Positions 45,710 to 55,124 are shown, numbered from the stretch's first letter. The stretch is 64,000 nucleotides of DNA from Pseudomonadota bacterium (GCA_003577275.1 QEVO01000001.1:62001-126000), one strand, 5' to 3'. Notes: a model not told the origin generated them from the sequence alone. Program-made: numbers and translations.

Positions 45710-46923
45710 AGCGTCTCGCCGCGCAACAGCCGCGGCAGGTCGCCCACCGTGCCGCGGGCGTGGCGCATGAAAAAGCGTTTCAAGGGCGGTAAGCGGTTGA
45801 CGGCGGCAAGGCCCACGTCGCGGGCGATGCGCACGGGCGCGATGTCGTTGGAAAATAGCCGCACCAAACTATCGCACACCACGCTTAAGGTCATGTTGTC
45901 GAAGCGCCGCCAGCGCGCATAGCGCTCCAGCGCCGCGCCGCCGCCGATGTCCTCGCCGGCGCGCGCCGCCTCGGCGAGCACTTCCGCCAGCGCCGCGATA
46001 TCCTTCAAGCCGAGGTTCAAGCCCTGTCCGGCGATGGGATGAATGCCGTGCGCCGCATCGCCGATCAGCGCCAGCCGCAGGTCGGTGTAGCGCTCGGCGA
46101 TTTGCAAGTCCAAGGGATAGGACCAGCGCGGACCTTGCGACTGCACATGGCCTAAAAAATCGCCGAAGCGGCGGCGCAGCTCGGCGTCGAACAGTCCTTG
46201 CGGCAACTTTAGCAAGGTGTTGGCGGTCTTGGTGCGTTCGGTCCACACCAAAGACGAGCGGTTGCCGGTCAGCGGCAGAATGGCGAAGGGGCCGGCGGGG
46301 AGAAAATGCTCATGGGCGATGGCGCGGTGCGGCCGCTCGTGATGGGCGGTGACGACGATGCCGGTCTGATCATAGCTCCAGGCGTAAAGCCTGATCCCCG
46401 CTGCTTCCCGTAACGGTGAGCGACGGCCCTCGGCGGCGATCAATAGCCGCGCCGCAGCGGTCTCGCCATCATCCAACGCCACCTTGACCCCCGCCGTCTC
46501 GCGCGTCGCCGTGACAATCCGCGCCGGCGCGCGCAAGCTGATCAACGGCTCTCCCGCCGCTGCTTCATGGAGCGCCAAGCGAATGCGGCGATTCTCCAGC
46601 ATGAAGCCCAACGGGCCTTCGCCCAGTGCGCGCTGATCGAAATGCAAATGGAGGAGCGACGCGCCGTCGGAGACGCGGATTTCTTCGATCGGCTGCGCAT
46701 CGTCCTTGAGCGCCGGCCACAGGCCAATGGCGTCAAAGAGCTTATAGCCGGCGAAAGCAATGGCCGAGGCGCGGCCGTCGAAATCGGGGTCGAGCGCCCG
46801 CGCCGGCGCTTCCCGATCCACCACCAAGGAGCGCAAGCCGCCGCGCGCCAGCGCCAGCGCCATCGTCAGGCCCGTCAGGCCGCCGCCGGAAATGATCACG
46901 TCATGGCTGTCGTTGGTTGTCAT
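45706..46923 (-). CDS. UbiH/UbiF/COQ6-family FAD monooxygenase
   Basis: This protein is 405 aa from ATG 46923; an ATG at 47028 would add 35 residues with no homology. It has the FAD dinucleotide motif [21 protein letters not shown] and the second FAD motif [25 protein letters not shown]. The family hydroxylates the ubiquinone ring. Which position is modified cannot be told from sequence alone. It is a lone gene on this strand. Confidence 0.9.
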   Translation of the reverse strand: MTTNDSHDVIISGGGLTGLTMALALARGGLRSLVVDREAPARALDPDFDGRASAIAFAGYKLFDAIGLWPALKDDAQPIEEIRVSDGASLLHLHFDQRALGEGPLGFMLENRRIRLALHEAAAGEPLISLRAPARIVTATRETAGVKVALDDGETAAARLLIAAEGRRSPLREAAGIRLYAWSYDQTGIVVTAHHERPHRAIAHEHFLPAGPFAILPLTGNRSSLVWTERTKTANTLLKLPQGLFDAELRRRFGDFLGHVQSQGPRWSYPLDLQIAERYTDLRLALIGDAAHGIHPIAGQGLNLGLKDIAALAEVLAEAARAGEDIGGGAALERYARWRRFDNMTLSVVCDSLVRLFSNDIAPVRIARDVGLAAVNRLPPLKRFFMRHARGTVGDLPRLLRGETL

Positions 46924-47035
46924 GGTCGCGGGCGCTCCGTTGTCCAGCGCCAGTATGGGCGCGCGCGGCGCGCCCTGTCCAGCATTGGCATGCTTCTTGA
47001 AGTAGGGAGGTGCGCCGCGTTTCGACACCTATAGG

Positions 47036-47181
47036 GACGCGGTGTGTGACTGTCGGCTTGTCGCCCGGCAACGGAAGGTTCGCCGCGGTTGGGCGGCAAA
47101 GATGGTCCCCTAAGGGGGGACGCCATCATTCAGCCCAAAACTTAGGCAAAAGCGCACGCGAAGCGCTTTTGCCTATTTTTT
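47036..47181 (+). ncRNA. Candidate structured leader or small RNA upstream of amt
   Basis: The spacer between the divergent ubiH-like and amt genes lacks a gene but has ordered hairpins: GCCGC-N6-GCGGC (47082-47097), then a long stem GATGGTCCCC / GGGGACGCCATC (47101-47127), then a strong terminator. A TATAGG at 47030-47035 could be a -10 box. The terminator ends 37 bases before the amt ATG, so this may be an attenuator leader or an independent small RNA. I cannot match it to a known riboswitch or RNA family. Confidence 0.4.
47144..47181 (+). terminator. Intrinsic terminator just upstream of amt
   Basis: A perfect 12-bp stem (AGGCAAAAGCGC / GCGCTTTTGCCT) with a 7-nt loop is followed by ATTTTTT. 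The plus-strand T-run shows it stops rightward transcription, although no coding gene precedes it on that strand for more than 1.4 kb. Confidence 0.88.
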
Positions 47182-47218
47182 CCGCATGGGCGGAGGCAAC
47201 GAAAGGGGAGGTTTCGTC

Positions 47219-48454
47219 ATGTCAGAAATCGCGGCGGGCAGCCAAGTGCTGTTCATGTTGTTGGGGGCAATTCTGGTGTTCGCCATGCATGCCGGCTTTG
47301 CTTTTTTGGAAGTGGGCACGGTGCGACGCAAGAACCAGGTCAACGCCCTGGTCAAGATCCTGGCGGATTTCGCGGTCTCAACCGTCGCCTACTTTTTCAT
47401 CGGCTATGGCGTGGCCTATGGCGTCGATTTCATCGTCAGCGCCCGCGATCTGCAAGGCGGCGCGCCGAGCGCCGCGGGTTTTGCCGAGAGCGGCTATGAT
47501 CTGGTGAAGTTCTTTTTCCTTCTCACCTTCGCCGCCGCCATTCCGGCGATCATTTCCGGCGGCATCGCCGAGCGCGGCCGGTTTTGGGCGCAGACGGCGG
47601 CAACCCTACTCATCGTCGCCTTTCTCTATCCCTTCTTTGAAGGGCTGGTGTGGGGCGGCCGGTTCGGCTTTCAGGCGTGGATCGAAAACGCCTTCGGCTA
47701 TGCCTTTCACGACTTTGCCGGCTCGGTGGTGGTGCACGCCATGGGCGGCTGGATCGCGTTGGCCGCGGTGGTGCTGTTGGGGGCGCGGCGCGGCCGCTAC
47801 CGCCGCGACGGCGCGGTGGTCGGCATCCCGCCGTCCAACATTCCCTTTCTCGCCTTGGGCTCGTGGATTTTGTGCATCGGCTGGTTCGGCTTTAACGTCA
47901 TGAGCGCGCAAAAGCTCGATGCCATCAGCGGCCTTGTGGCGATGAATTCGCTGATGGCCATGGCCGGCGGCATCCTGGCGGCGCTGATCGTTGGCCGCAA
48001 CGACCCGGGCTTTGTTCACAATGGCGCGCTCGCCGGTCTGGTGGCGGTGTGCGCCGGCTCCGATGTCATGCATCCCATTGGCGCGCTGATCACCGGCGCG
48101 GTGGCGGGGGCGCTGTTCGTCAAGATGTTCGTGGTCGTGCAGAACCGCTGGAAGATCGATGACGTGCTCGGCGTGTGGCCGCTGCATGGCTTGTGCGGCG
48201 CGTGGGGCGGCATCGCCTGCGGCGTGTTCGGCCTGGAAGCGCTGGGCGGCATGGGCGGCGTCGGCTTGGCGGCGCAAACGGTCGGCACCATCGCCGGCAT
48301 CGCGGCGGCGCTCATCGGCGGCGCGGCGATCTATGGCGCGCTCAAGGCCACCATCGGCATTCGTTTGTCGGACGAAGACGAGTTCATGGGTGCGGATCTG
48401 GCGATCCACAAGGTCGGCGCGTACCCCGAGGAGGACATGGCGTCGCCGCGCTGA
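47219..48454 (+). CDS. amt: Ammonium transporter (Amt family)
   Basis: This 411-aa transporter starts at ATG 47219 with AGGGGAGG upstream. About eleven membrane helices are visible, with no cleavable signal peptide. Hallmarks are EVGTVRRKN, the twin pore histidines (DFAGSVVVHAMGGW and PLHGLCGAWGGI) and GWFGFN. It imports ammonium. The usual glnK partner is absent here. A weak sigma-54-like element (TTGGCATG-N4-TTGAA, from 46985) lies upstream, but it lacks the invariant -12 GC. The terminator and hairpins before the gene suggest control by premature termination. Confidence 0.95.
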   Translation: MSEIAAGSQVLFMLLGAILVFAMHAGFAFLEVGTVRRKNQVNALVKILADFAVSTVAYFFIGYGVAYGVDFIVSARDLQGGAPSAAGFAESGYDLVKFFFLLTFAAAIPAIISGGIAERGRFWAQTAATLLIVAFLYPFFEGLVWGGRFGFQAWIENAFGYAFHDFAGSVVVHAMGGWIALAAVVLLGARRGRYRRDGAVVGIPPSNIPFLALGSWILCIGWFGFNVMSAQKLDAISGLVAMNSLMAMAGGILAALIVGRNDPGFVHNGALAGLVAVCAGSDVMHPIGALITGAVAGALFVKMFVVVQNRWKIDDVLGVWPLHGLCGAWGGIACGVFGLEALGGMGGVGLAAQTVGTIAGIAAALIGGAAIYGALKATIGIRLSDEDEFMGADLAIHKVGAYPEEDMASPR

Positions 48455-48525
48455 CTTCTTGAGTTCGGGTGAGCTGGCGTCTAGAGTTGCGGCCGCTCTC
48501 GCCGAACCGAAGGATATCGCCGCCC

Positions 48526-49731
48526 GTGCTCAATCCGCGCCTTGCCGATCTGCCGGACTACGCCTTTCCGCGCCTGCGGGCGCTGTTGGCGGGGATCAAG
48601 CCCGGCGGCGCAGCGGTGGACATGACCATCGGCGAGCCGCGCCACGGCGCGCCCGCCTTCGTCGCCGACATCCTCGCCCGCGAAGCACCGCTTTACGGCA
48701 AGTATCCACCCATCGGCGGCTCGGCGGAATGGGGCCAAGCGGTGGCCGAGTGGCTGACCCGGCGCTATGGCTTGCCCGCCGGCATGGTCACGGCGGATGC
48801 TCACGTGCTGCCCGTGGTCGGCACCCGCGAGGGCTTGTTCTCGGCGATCTTCGTGGCGACGCCGCCGGCGGACGGCGGACCGCCGCCCGCGGTTCTGCTG
48901 CCCAATCCGTTTTATCAATGTTATGTCGGTGCCGCCGTGGCCGCCGGCGCCGATCCTGTTTATGTAAACGCCAGCCGTGACACCGGCTTTTTGCCCGACT
49001 TCCTGGCGCAGCCGCAGGACATTCTCGATCGCGTGCGGGCGATTTATCTCTGCTCGCCGTCCAATCCGCAAGGCGCGGTGGCCGATGCCGAGTATTTGGA
49101 GCGATTGATCGCCTTTGTCCGCGCGCGCGACGCGGTGCTGCTGGCCGATGAGTGCTACGCGGAAATTTATGACCAAACGCCGCCGACTGGGGCGCTGGAA
49201 GTCTGCGCCCGTCTGGCGGCGACGCGGTTGGACGCCGATCCGTTCCACAACGTGCTGGTGTTTCATTCCTTGTCCAAGCGCTCCGGCCTGCCGGGCTTGC
49301 GCTCCGGCTTCGTCGCCGGCGACGCAAAACTCATCGCCGCCTTGCGGCGCTTCCGCAGCTACATCGGGCCGACCATGCCGCTGCCTATTCAGGCAGCGTC
49401 CGCCGCCGCCTGGCGAGAGGAGGCGCATGTCATCGCCAATCGCCGGCTTTATGCCGAAAAGTTTGATCTGGCGGCAAGCCTGCTCTCCGGCCGGCTCGGC
49501 TTCTATCGCCCGGCCGGCGGCTTCTTCTTGTGGCTGGAGGTGGGCGACGGCGAACAGGCGGCCCAAGCCTTATGGCGGGAGGCCGGGGTGCGGGTGCTGC
49601 CCGGCGGCTATCTGGCGGCTGATACGGCGGGCGGCAACCCCGGCCGCGCCTTTGTCCGCGTCGCCCTGGTGGATGACCTGGCCACCACCGAAAAAGGGCT
49701 TTGCGGCATCCGCCGGGTTCTCGCGCCTTGA
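48526..49731 (+). CDS. dapC: Succinyldiaminopimelate transaminase (DapC-like)
   Basis: This 401-aa fold-type I PLP aminotransferase starts at GTG 48526 (AAGGA upstream); a GTG at 48469 is possible but lacks homology. The N-terminus LNPRLADLPDYAFPRLRALL, the PLP lysine K251 in FHSLSKRSGLPGLRSGF and the C-terminal Arg region fit the DapC branch of the lysine/diaminopimelate pathway. Other aminotransferase I/II roles cannot be excluded. It lies between amt and ftsK on the same strand with no visible terminator. Confidence 0.87.
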   Translation: MLNPRLADLPDYAFPRLRALLAGIKPGGAAVDMTIGEPRHGAPAFVADILAREAPLYGKYPPIGGSAEWGQAVAEWLTRRYGLPAGMVTADAHVLPVVGTREGLFSAIFVATPPADGGPPPAVLLPNPFYQCYVGAAVAAGADPVYVNASRDTGFLPDFLAQPQDILDRVRAIYLCSPSNPQGAVADAEYLERLIAFVRARDAVLLADECYAEIYDQTPPTGALEVCARLAATRLDADPFHNVLVFHSLSKRSGLPGLRSGFVAGDAKLIAALRRFRSYIGPTMPLPIQAASAAAWREEAHVIANRRLYAEKFDLAASLLSGRLGFYRPAGGFFLWLEVGDGEQAAQALWREAGVRVLPGGYLAADTAGGNPGRAFVRVALVDDLATTEKGLCGIRRVLAP

Positions 49732-49788
49732 GACAAATGTTCGCCTGATGTATCACTTTTACCAGACTCTTTAGGTAAGGATCGCCTA

Positions 49789-52149
49789 TTGGCACGAGCC
49801 CCCGCCAAACCGCGCAAAAAAGCCCTGCTGCCGGAAGCGGTCGCGATTTTCCTGCAACGCCGCCTCGTTGAGCTGGGCGGCCTGTTGCTGTGGGCGGCGC
49901 TGGCGGTCGTCCTGTTGGCGCTCATTAGCTATGACCCGTCGGACCCCGGTTGGCGCAACGCCACCACCGCCGCGCCGGTGAACTGGCTGGGATCGGGCGG
50001 CGCTTATGTGGCCGACCTGTTGTTGCAGTCCTTGGGGCTCGGCGCTTATCTCCTGGTGTTGCCGTTGGCGGTCTACGGCTGGCGCATCGTCAATCACCGC
50101 GCCCTGCCGTTCATCACCTTGCAGCTCCTTACCCTGCCGGCGGCGATCGTGCTTTTGGTGGCCGCCTTGTCGCAACTGCCGACGCCGGAGGCGTGGCCGA
50201 TCAAGGCCGGGTTCGGCGGCTTTCTCGGCGTTCTGGTGATGAATCTGTTGGAGCGCGGCCTGGCTGCCCTCGGTCTTGGCCTTTACCCCTGGATTTACGC
50301 TCCGCTGTTGGCGGGGGTCGGCGGTGCCGGCTATCTGTTCGCCTTCGAGATGAGCCGCGAGGAATGGCGCTCGGTTGGCCGGGTGATCGCCGCCCTAAGC
50401 GCCGTCGTCGGCCGCTTCCTGGCGCGCTCGGGCGCTGCTATCGGCCGTTTCGTGATGGCGCGGATTGCCGCCCGGCAGGCCACCACCTCGGCGGGCATCC
50501 GCCTGCCCAAGGAAGCCAAACCCAAAGCGCCGCCGCCGCCGCCCCCGATGGCCGAGGTGGCGCCGCGGGTCGAGGAGCCGGTGGTCGAGGCCAAGCCGTC
50601 GCAGCGGGCGGTGCGGGAACGCCAGGCGGTATTTGATTTCGTGCGCGGCGACGGCTTCAAGCTGCCGCCCCTCGACCTTCTCGCCAAGCCGCAAAAGGTC
50701 AAGGGCGACAAGCTCTCCGCCGAAGCCTTGGAACAGAACGCGCGGATGCTGGAATCGGTGCTCGATGATTTCGGCGTCGAGGGCCAGATCCTGTCGGTGC
50801 GCCCGGGGCCGGTGGTGACGCTCTATGAACTGGAGCCGGCGCCGGGCACCAAATCGGCCCGGGTGATCGCGCTCGCTCACGACATCGCCCGCTCCATGAG
50901 CGCGGTGTCGGCCCGCGTCGCCGTGGTGCCGGGCCGCAACGTCATCGGCATCGAGCTCCCGAACAGCAGCCGCGAGACGGTTTATTTACGCGAGCTTCTC
51001 GGCACCACCGCCTATGAGGATGCCGCCAGCCGGCTGACGCTGGCGCTGGGCAAGGACATTGGCGGCGAGCCGGTCTATGGCGATCTGGCGGCCATGCCGC
51101 ATCTGTTGGTCGCCGGCACCACCGGCTCGGGCAAGTCGGTGGCGATCAACGCCATGATCCTTTCTCTCCTCTACCGCCTGTCGCCGGAGGAATGCCGCCT
51201 GATCCTGGTGGACCCTAAGATGCTGGAGCTGTCGGTCTATGACGGCATCCCGCATCTTCTGACGCCGGTGGTGACCGATCCCAAGAAGGCGGTGGTGGCC
51301 CTAAAATGGGCGGTGCGGGAGATGGAGGACCGCTACCGCGCCATGTCGAAGCTCGGCGTGCGCAACTTGAAGGCCTACAACAAGCGCATCGCCGAGGCCG
51401 AGGCCAAGGGCGAAACCCTGGTGCGCCGCGTGCAGACCGGCTTTGATGCGGAAACCGGCGAGCCGATTTACGAAAGCGAAGAGCTGCCGAAAAAACCGCT
51501 GCCCATGGTGGTGGTGGTGGTGGATGAAATGGCCGACCTCATGCTGGTGGCCGGCAAGGATATCGAGGCGGCGGTGCAGCGCCTGGCGCAAATGGCGCGC
51601 GCCGCCGGCATTCATCTCATCATGGCCACCCAACGGCCATCGGTGGACGTCATCACCGGCACGATTAAGGCCAACTTCCCGACCCGCATCAGTTTCCAGG
51701 TGACGTCAAAAATCGATAGCCGCACCATCTTGGGCGAACAGGGGGCGGAACAGCTATTGGGACAGGGCGATCTTCTCTACATGGTGGGCGGCGGCCGCAT
51801 CACCCGCGTCCACGGCCCCTTCGTCAGCGACGGCGAGGTGGAAAAGGTGGTGGCGTTCTTAAAAGCTCAGGGCAAACCGGACTATCTGGAGGAGATCACC
51901 GAGGAGCCCGAGGAAGGCTTCGACTCATTGCTATTGGGCGGCATGGAGGGGGCCGGCGGCGACGATCTATACGACCGCGCGGTGGCCATCGTGGCCCGCG
52001 ATCGCAAGGCGTCGACGAGCTACATCCAGCGCCAGCTTCAGATCGGCTACAACCGCGCCGCCAACCTCATCGACCGCATGGAAAAAGAGGGCGTGGTCAG
52101 TCCCGCCAACCACGTCGGCAAGCGCGAGGTGCTGGTGGGCGAGCATTAG
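49789..52149 (+). CDS. ftsK: DNA translocase FtsK
   Basis: This 786-aa divisome protein pumps chromosome DNA through the closing septum. It starts at TTG 49789 with TAAGGA upstream. Four membrane segments lie in the first 190 residues, followed by a short Ala/Pro/Arg linker. The motor follows, with Walker A VAGTTGSGKSV (about 442-452) and Walker B VVVVVDEMADL. A C-terminal winged-helix gamma domain (TSYIQRQLQIGYNRAANLID) recognises KOPS and XerD. Length is normal for alphaproteobacteria. Confidence 0.97.
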   Translation: MARAPAKPRKKALLPEAVAIFLQRRLVELGGLLLWAALAVVLLALISYDPSDPGWRNATTAAPVNWLGSGGAYVADLLLQSLGLGAYLLVLPLAVYGWRIVNHRALPFITLQLLTLPAAIVLLVAALSQLPTPEAWPIKAGFGGFLGVLVMNLLERGLAALGLGLYPWIYAPLLAGVGGAGYLFAFEMSREEWRSVGRVIAALSAVVGRFLARSGAAIGRFVMARIAARQATTSAGIRLPKEAKPKAPPPPPPMAEVAPRVEEPVVEAKPSQRAVRERQAVFDFVRGDGFKLPPLDLLAKPQKVKGDKLSAEALEQNARMLESVLDDFGVEGQILSVRPGPVVTLYELEPAPGTKSARVIALAHDIARSMSAVSARVAVVPGRNVIGIELPNSSRETVYLRELLGTTAYEDAASRLTLALGKDIGGEPVYGDLAAMPHLLVAGTTGSGKSVAINAMILSLLYRLSPEECRLILVDPKMLELSVYDGIPHLLTPVVTDPKKAVVALKWAVREMEDRYRAMSKLGVRNLKAYNKRIAEAEAKGETLVRRVQTGFDAETGEPIYESEELPKKPLPMVVVVVDEMADLMLVAGKDIEAAVQRLAQMARAAGIHLIMATQRPSVDVITGTIKANFPTRISFQVTSKIDSRTILGEQGAEQLLGQGDLLYMVGGGRITRVHGPFVSDGEVEKVVAFLKAQGKPDYLEEITEEPEEGFDSLLLGGMEGAGGDDLYDRAVAIVARDRKASTSYIQRQLQIGYNRAANLIDRMEKEGVVSPANHVGKREVLVGEH

Positions 52150-52235
52150 GCAAGCCCTAATTTCGTCCCAATCTGAGCGGACAGTTGGTCGATGCAGCAA
52201 GCTATTTCATTTAGGTTTACTCGAACCTATTTCTA

Positions 52236-52306
52236 TGTCATTCCCGCGCAAGCGGGAATCCAGGGTGGGTTGAAGGGCTGGACCCCTGCTTTCGCGGGGG
52301 TGACGG
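52236..52306. repeat. Dispersed palindromic repeat (GTCATTCCCGCG family)
   Basis: Between ftsK and lolA lies a block beginning GTCATTCCCGCGCAAGCGGG and ending GGACCCCTGCTTTCGCGGGG plus GTGACGG. Its ends are near-inverted copies (GTCATTCCCGCG versus GTCACCCCCGCG) and each contains its own hairpin. Repeats of this kind are scattered in many proteobacterial genomes. The rest of 52150-52235 shows nothing recognisable. Confidence 0.75.
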
Positions 52307-52322
52307 AAAGGATCGGCTGGGC

Positions 52323-52937
52323 GTGAGACGGAATTTGTTTGCCCTTCTATTCTGCGCCACGGTGGCGACGGCCGCCGCGCCGCCGCCGGCCGGGCCGGAC
52401 CTGGCGCGGGTCGAGCGCTATTTGAACGATATCCGCTCGCTTAAAGCCGAGTTCATTCAGGTGGCGCCTGACGGCGTGGTGACCGAAGGCAAGGTGACCA
52501 TGGAGCGGCCGGGCAAGCTGCGCTTCGAGTACCAGCCCGGGGTGCCGATCCTGGTGGTGGCCGATGGCGCGACCCTGACTTTCGTCGACTATGACGTCAA
52601 ACAGGTGACGCGCTGGCCCATCTCCGAGACGCCCTTAGGCATCCTGGTGGCCAAGACCATCAATCTGACCAAGGCGTTGACGGTGACCACCCGCCACGGC
52701 GAGGATGGCCTGTTGCGGGTGGTGGTGGTGGACCCCAAAAAGACCGATCAGGGATATATCACCTTGATTTTCGAGGATCCGCCGCTCACCTTGCGGGCGT
52801 GGGAGGTCACCGATCCCCAGGGCTATGTCACCCGCGTCACTCTGGTCAACCCGGTCACCAATACCGACGTGCCGGATAAGCTTTTTACCTTCAACGACCC
52901 GCGCACCCTACCGTTCAAGAAGATCGGGCCGCGCTGA
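52323..52937 (+). CDS. lolA: Outer-membrane lipoprotein carrier protein LolA
   Basis: This 204-aa periplasmic chaperone carries lipoproteins from LolCDE to the outer membrane. It starts at GTG 52323. An N-terminal signal peptide (MRRNLFALLFCATVATAAA) is followed by the conserved LARVERYLNDIRSLKAEFIQ and MERPGKLRFEY. The C-terminal LFTFNDPRTLPFKKI is typical. It lies downstream of ftsK, as in many alphaproteobacteria, separated by a repeat element. Confidence 0.94.
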   Translation: MRRNLFALLFCATVATAAAPPPAGPDLARVERYLNDIRSLKAEFIQVAPDGVVTEGKVTMERPGKLRFEYQPGVPILVVADGATLTFVDYDVKQVTRWPISETPLGILVAKTINLTKALTVTTRHGEDGLLRVVVVDPKKTDQGYITLIFEDPPLTLRAWEVTDPQGYVTRVTLVNPVTNTDVPDKLFTFNDPRTLPFKKIGPR

Positions 52938-53017
52938 CCGGGCGGTGGCCCCGTCCCTCACGGGGATGTGATCGGCCTTGTCTTGAATGTTCCGCTTCCG
53001 TACCCATATCTCCTGTT

Positions 53018-53170
53018 AGCGGCCGAATACCGGCAAGGGCACGTCCCCCCTGATGTCCTTGACCGTCGGTCGCCAGGCGCGGGTTTTGTCCCCTTTTGCC
53101 CGCGCCGACCGCATATCGGACATATGCGTCTTTTGCGCCCGGCCGGTTCATCCGACCGGGCGTCTTTTTT
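53018..53170 (+). ncRNA. Candidate structured small RNA downstream of lolA
   Basis: Four hairpins follow one another on the plus strand: GACC-N3-GGTC (53061-53071), GCGCGGG / CCCGCGC (53077-53105), CGCATA / TATGCG (53110-53128) and the terminator (53136-53170). A possible promoter (TTGAAT at 52983, CATATC at 53005) precedes them. No convincing ORF exists in the region. It may be an independent RNA or a processed lolA 3' UTR. Confidence 0.4.
53136..53170 (+). terminator. Intrinsic terminator after lolA
   Basis: The stem CGCCCGG-C-CGG / CCG-A-CCGGGCG has a 5-nt loop and one internal mismatch and is followed by TCTTTTTT. It stops rightward transcription five bases before the end of the convergent response-regulator gene. 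Confidence 0.88.
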
Positions 53171-53174
53171 GCTG

Positions 53175-53861
53175 TCATCCCACCAACTTGTAGCCGCCGC
53201 TTTCGGTGACCAGCAGCTGGGCGTCGGACGGGTTCTTTTCGATCTTCTGGCGCAGGCGGTAGATATGGGTTTCCAGGGTGTGGGTGGTGACCCCGGCGTT
53301 ATAGCCCCACACCTCGTCAAGCAGCACCTCGCGGCTCACCGCCCGCCCCTGCGCCCGTTTCAGGTACTTTAAGATGGCGGTCTCCTTGTCAGTCAGCCAC
53401 ACTTTCTTGCCGGCGGCGTCGATGAGGATTTTCGCCGCCGGCTTGAAGGTGTAGCCGCCCACGGGAAAGACCGCGTCCTCGGTCATCTCGTGCTGGCGCA
53501 GGTGGGCGCGGATGCGGGCCAGAAGCACATTAAAGCGCACCGGCTTGGCCACATAGTCATTGGCGCCCGCTTCCAACCCCAGGATGGTGTCGGAATCCGA
53601 GGCCGAGGCGGTGAGCATGACAATGGGCGCCTTGACGCCGGCGCGCCGCAGCAGCCGGCACACCTCGCGGCCGTCAAGGTCGGGCAGGCCGACGTCCAGC
53701 ACAATGAGATCATGGCCGCCTTCCTTGGCCGTCTCGATGGCGGCGCTGCCGCTGGCGGCTTCGGAGGTGGTGAATTCGTCATAGAGCGCCAACTGCTCGG
53801 CCAACGCCTGCCGCAGGTCAGTGTCGTCGTCCACCAGGAGAATATGCTTGGCGCCGATCAT
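53175..53861 (-). CDS. OmpR/PhoB-type response regulator
   Basis: This 228-aa protein has a receiver domain (about 5-118) with the acidic pair in LLVDDDTDL, the phosphoacceptor Asp in LIVLDVGLPDLDG, and the conserved Thr and Lys (MLTAS and DYVAKPVR). It is followed by an OmpR-type winged helix (about 130-226) with LTDKETAILKYLKRAQG and THTLETHIYRLRQKIE. The cognate histidine kinase is not adjacent, so the signal is unknown. It is transcribed alone, divergent from ribA. Confidence 0.94.
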   Translation of the reverse strand: MIGAKHILLVDDDTDLRQALAEQLALYDEFTTSEAASGSAAIETAKEGGHDLIVLDVGLPDLDGREVCRLLRRAGVKAPIVMLTASASDSDTILGLEAGANDYVAKPVRFNVLLARIRAHLRQHEMTEDAVFPVGGYTFKPAAKILIDAAGKKVWLTDKETAILKYLKRAQGRAVSREVLLDEVWGYNAGVTTHTLETHIYRLRQKIEKNPSDAQLLVTESGGYKLVG

Positions 53862-53945
53862 TCTGTTGTGCTCGCCTTAAGGGTTACTATATACCGGGAG
53901 CCATGGCCGCAAGGCCATGATTTTATTGGTCGCCGAAATTTAAGC

Positions 53946-55070
53946 ATGCCGCAAGCCGCCGAGAAAGATGACTTGCCCGGCGTCCGCGCCGTCGAGCGGG
54001 CGGCGGCGGAGCTGCGCCGCGGCCGCATGGCGCTGGTGGAAGGTCCGGCCGGCGGCCTGGCGATCATCGCCGCCGAAACCGCCACGCCACGAACCCTTGC
54101 CCGGCTGCGCGGCGTCAGCCCGGCGCTTCATCTGGTGATCACCGCCCAGCGCGGCGCGGTGCTCCATGTCAATCCCAGCGGCGAGGCGGTGGAAATCCTG
54201 GCGCTCGCCGCCGACCAGGAGGCAGCCGAGATCAAGGCCATCGCCGATCCCACCGCCGACCTCGCCTCCCCCTTGAAAGGTCCGTTCCGGCGCGGCCGCG
54301 CGGACGAGCCTGTGCTTGACGCTCATCGCGCCGCCATTCGGCTGGCCAAGATCGCTCGTCTATTGCCGGCGGTGGTGACGAGTGCGCCCCTGACGGCGGC
54401 GGCGGGCGACCGGATCGCCCGCGCCGAGGACCTGTTGCGGGTGTCTGCGGTCGATATCGACGCCTATGAGGACGCCATCGCCGCCGCGCTGCAGGCGGTG
54501 GCCGCCGCCCATGTGCCCTTGCCGGGCGCGGATAAGACGCGGATCGTGGCCTTTCGCCCGGCTGACGGCGGCGTCGAGCATCTGGCCATCCTCATCGGCG
54601 AGCCGAAGCCCCATGAGGCGGTGCTGACCCGCCTGCATTCCGAATGCTTCACCGGCGATCTGTTGGGCTCCTTGAAATGCGACTGCGGCGATCAGCTGCG
54701 CGGCGCCCTTGCCGAGATCGCCCGGGCCGGCGGCGGGGTCATTCTGTACATTGCGCAGGAAGGCCGCGGCATCGGCTTGATCAACAAGCTGCGCGCCTAC
54801 AGCCTGCAGGATCAGGGCTTTGATACGGTGGACGCCAACGAGCGCCTAGGCTTTCTTGCCGACGAGCGGGCGTTCCGACCGGCGGCGGAAATGCTCAAGC
54901 GTTTGGGGTTTTCGCGGGTGCGGCTGATGACCAACAATCCGGACAAGGTGGCGGCCCTGGCCGAGCATGGCATTGAGGTCACGGAGCGGGTGCCGCACGC
55001 CTTCCCCAGCAACCGCCACAATGAGCATTATCTGCTGACCAAGCGCAAGCGCAGCGGGCATTATCTGTAG
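53946..55070 (+). CDS. ribA: GTP cyclohydrolase II with degenerate DHBP-synthase N-terminus
   Basis: This protein is 374 aa from ATG 53946. The C-terminal GCH2 domain (about 185-374) is complete: LHSECFTGDLLGSLKCDCG (three zinc Cys), YIAQEGRGIGLINKL, DTVDANERLGF and MTNNPDK. The N-terminal 180 residues align in layout with RibB, but the RENEGD acidic motif is missing (VEGPAGGLAI in its place), so DHBP synthase activity is unlikely. It opens GTP for riboflavin synthesis. It is not in a rib operon here. Confidence 0.92.
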   Translation: MPQAAEKDDLPGVRAVERAAAELRRGRMALVEGPAGGLAIIAAETATPRTLARLRGVSPALHLVITAQRGAVLHVNPSGEAVEILALAADQEAAEIKAIADPTADLASPLKGPFRRGRADEPVLDAHRAAIRLAKIARLLPAVVTSAPLTAAAGDRIARAEDLLRVSAVDIDAYEDAIAAALQAVAAAHVPLPGADKTRIVAFRPADGGVEHLAILIGEPKPHEAVLTRLHSECFTGDLLGSLKCDCGDQLRGALAEIARAGGGVILYIAQEGRGIGLINKLRAYSLQDQGFDTVDANERLGFLADERAFRPAAEMLKRLGFSRVRLMTNNPDKVAALAEHGIEVTERVPHAFPSNRHNEHYLLTKRKRSGHYL

Positions 55071-55124
55071 GCAGCGGCGGCCCATAGTAAAGGTGATGCC
55101 GTTGCCATTGCTTGGGAGGTCCCG

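Noticed and set aside
46985..47001. Sigma-54-like element before amt (TTGGCATG-N4-TTGAA)
   Set aside because: The invariant GC of the -12 element is GA here, so it is too weak to list as a promoter.
52915..53178. An 87-codon minus-strand frame between lolA and the response regulator
   Set aside because: Its composition is Gly/Arg-rich and it crosses hairpins and the terminator; no family signature.
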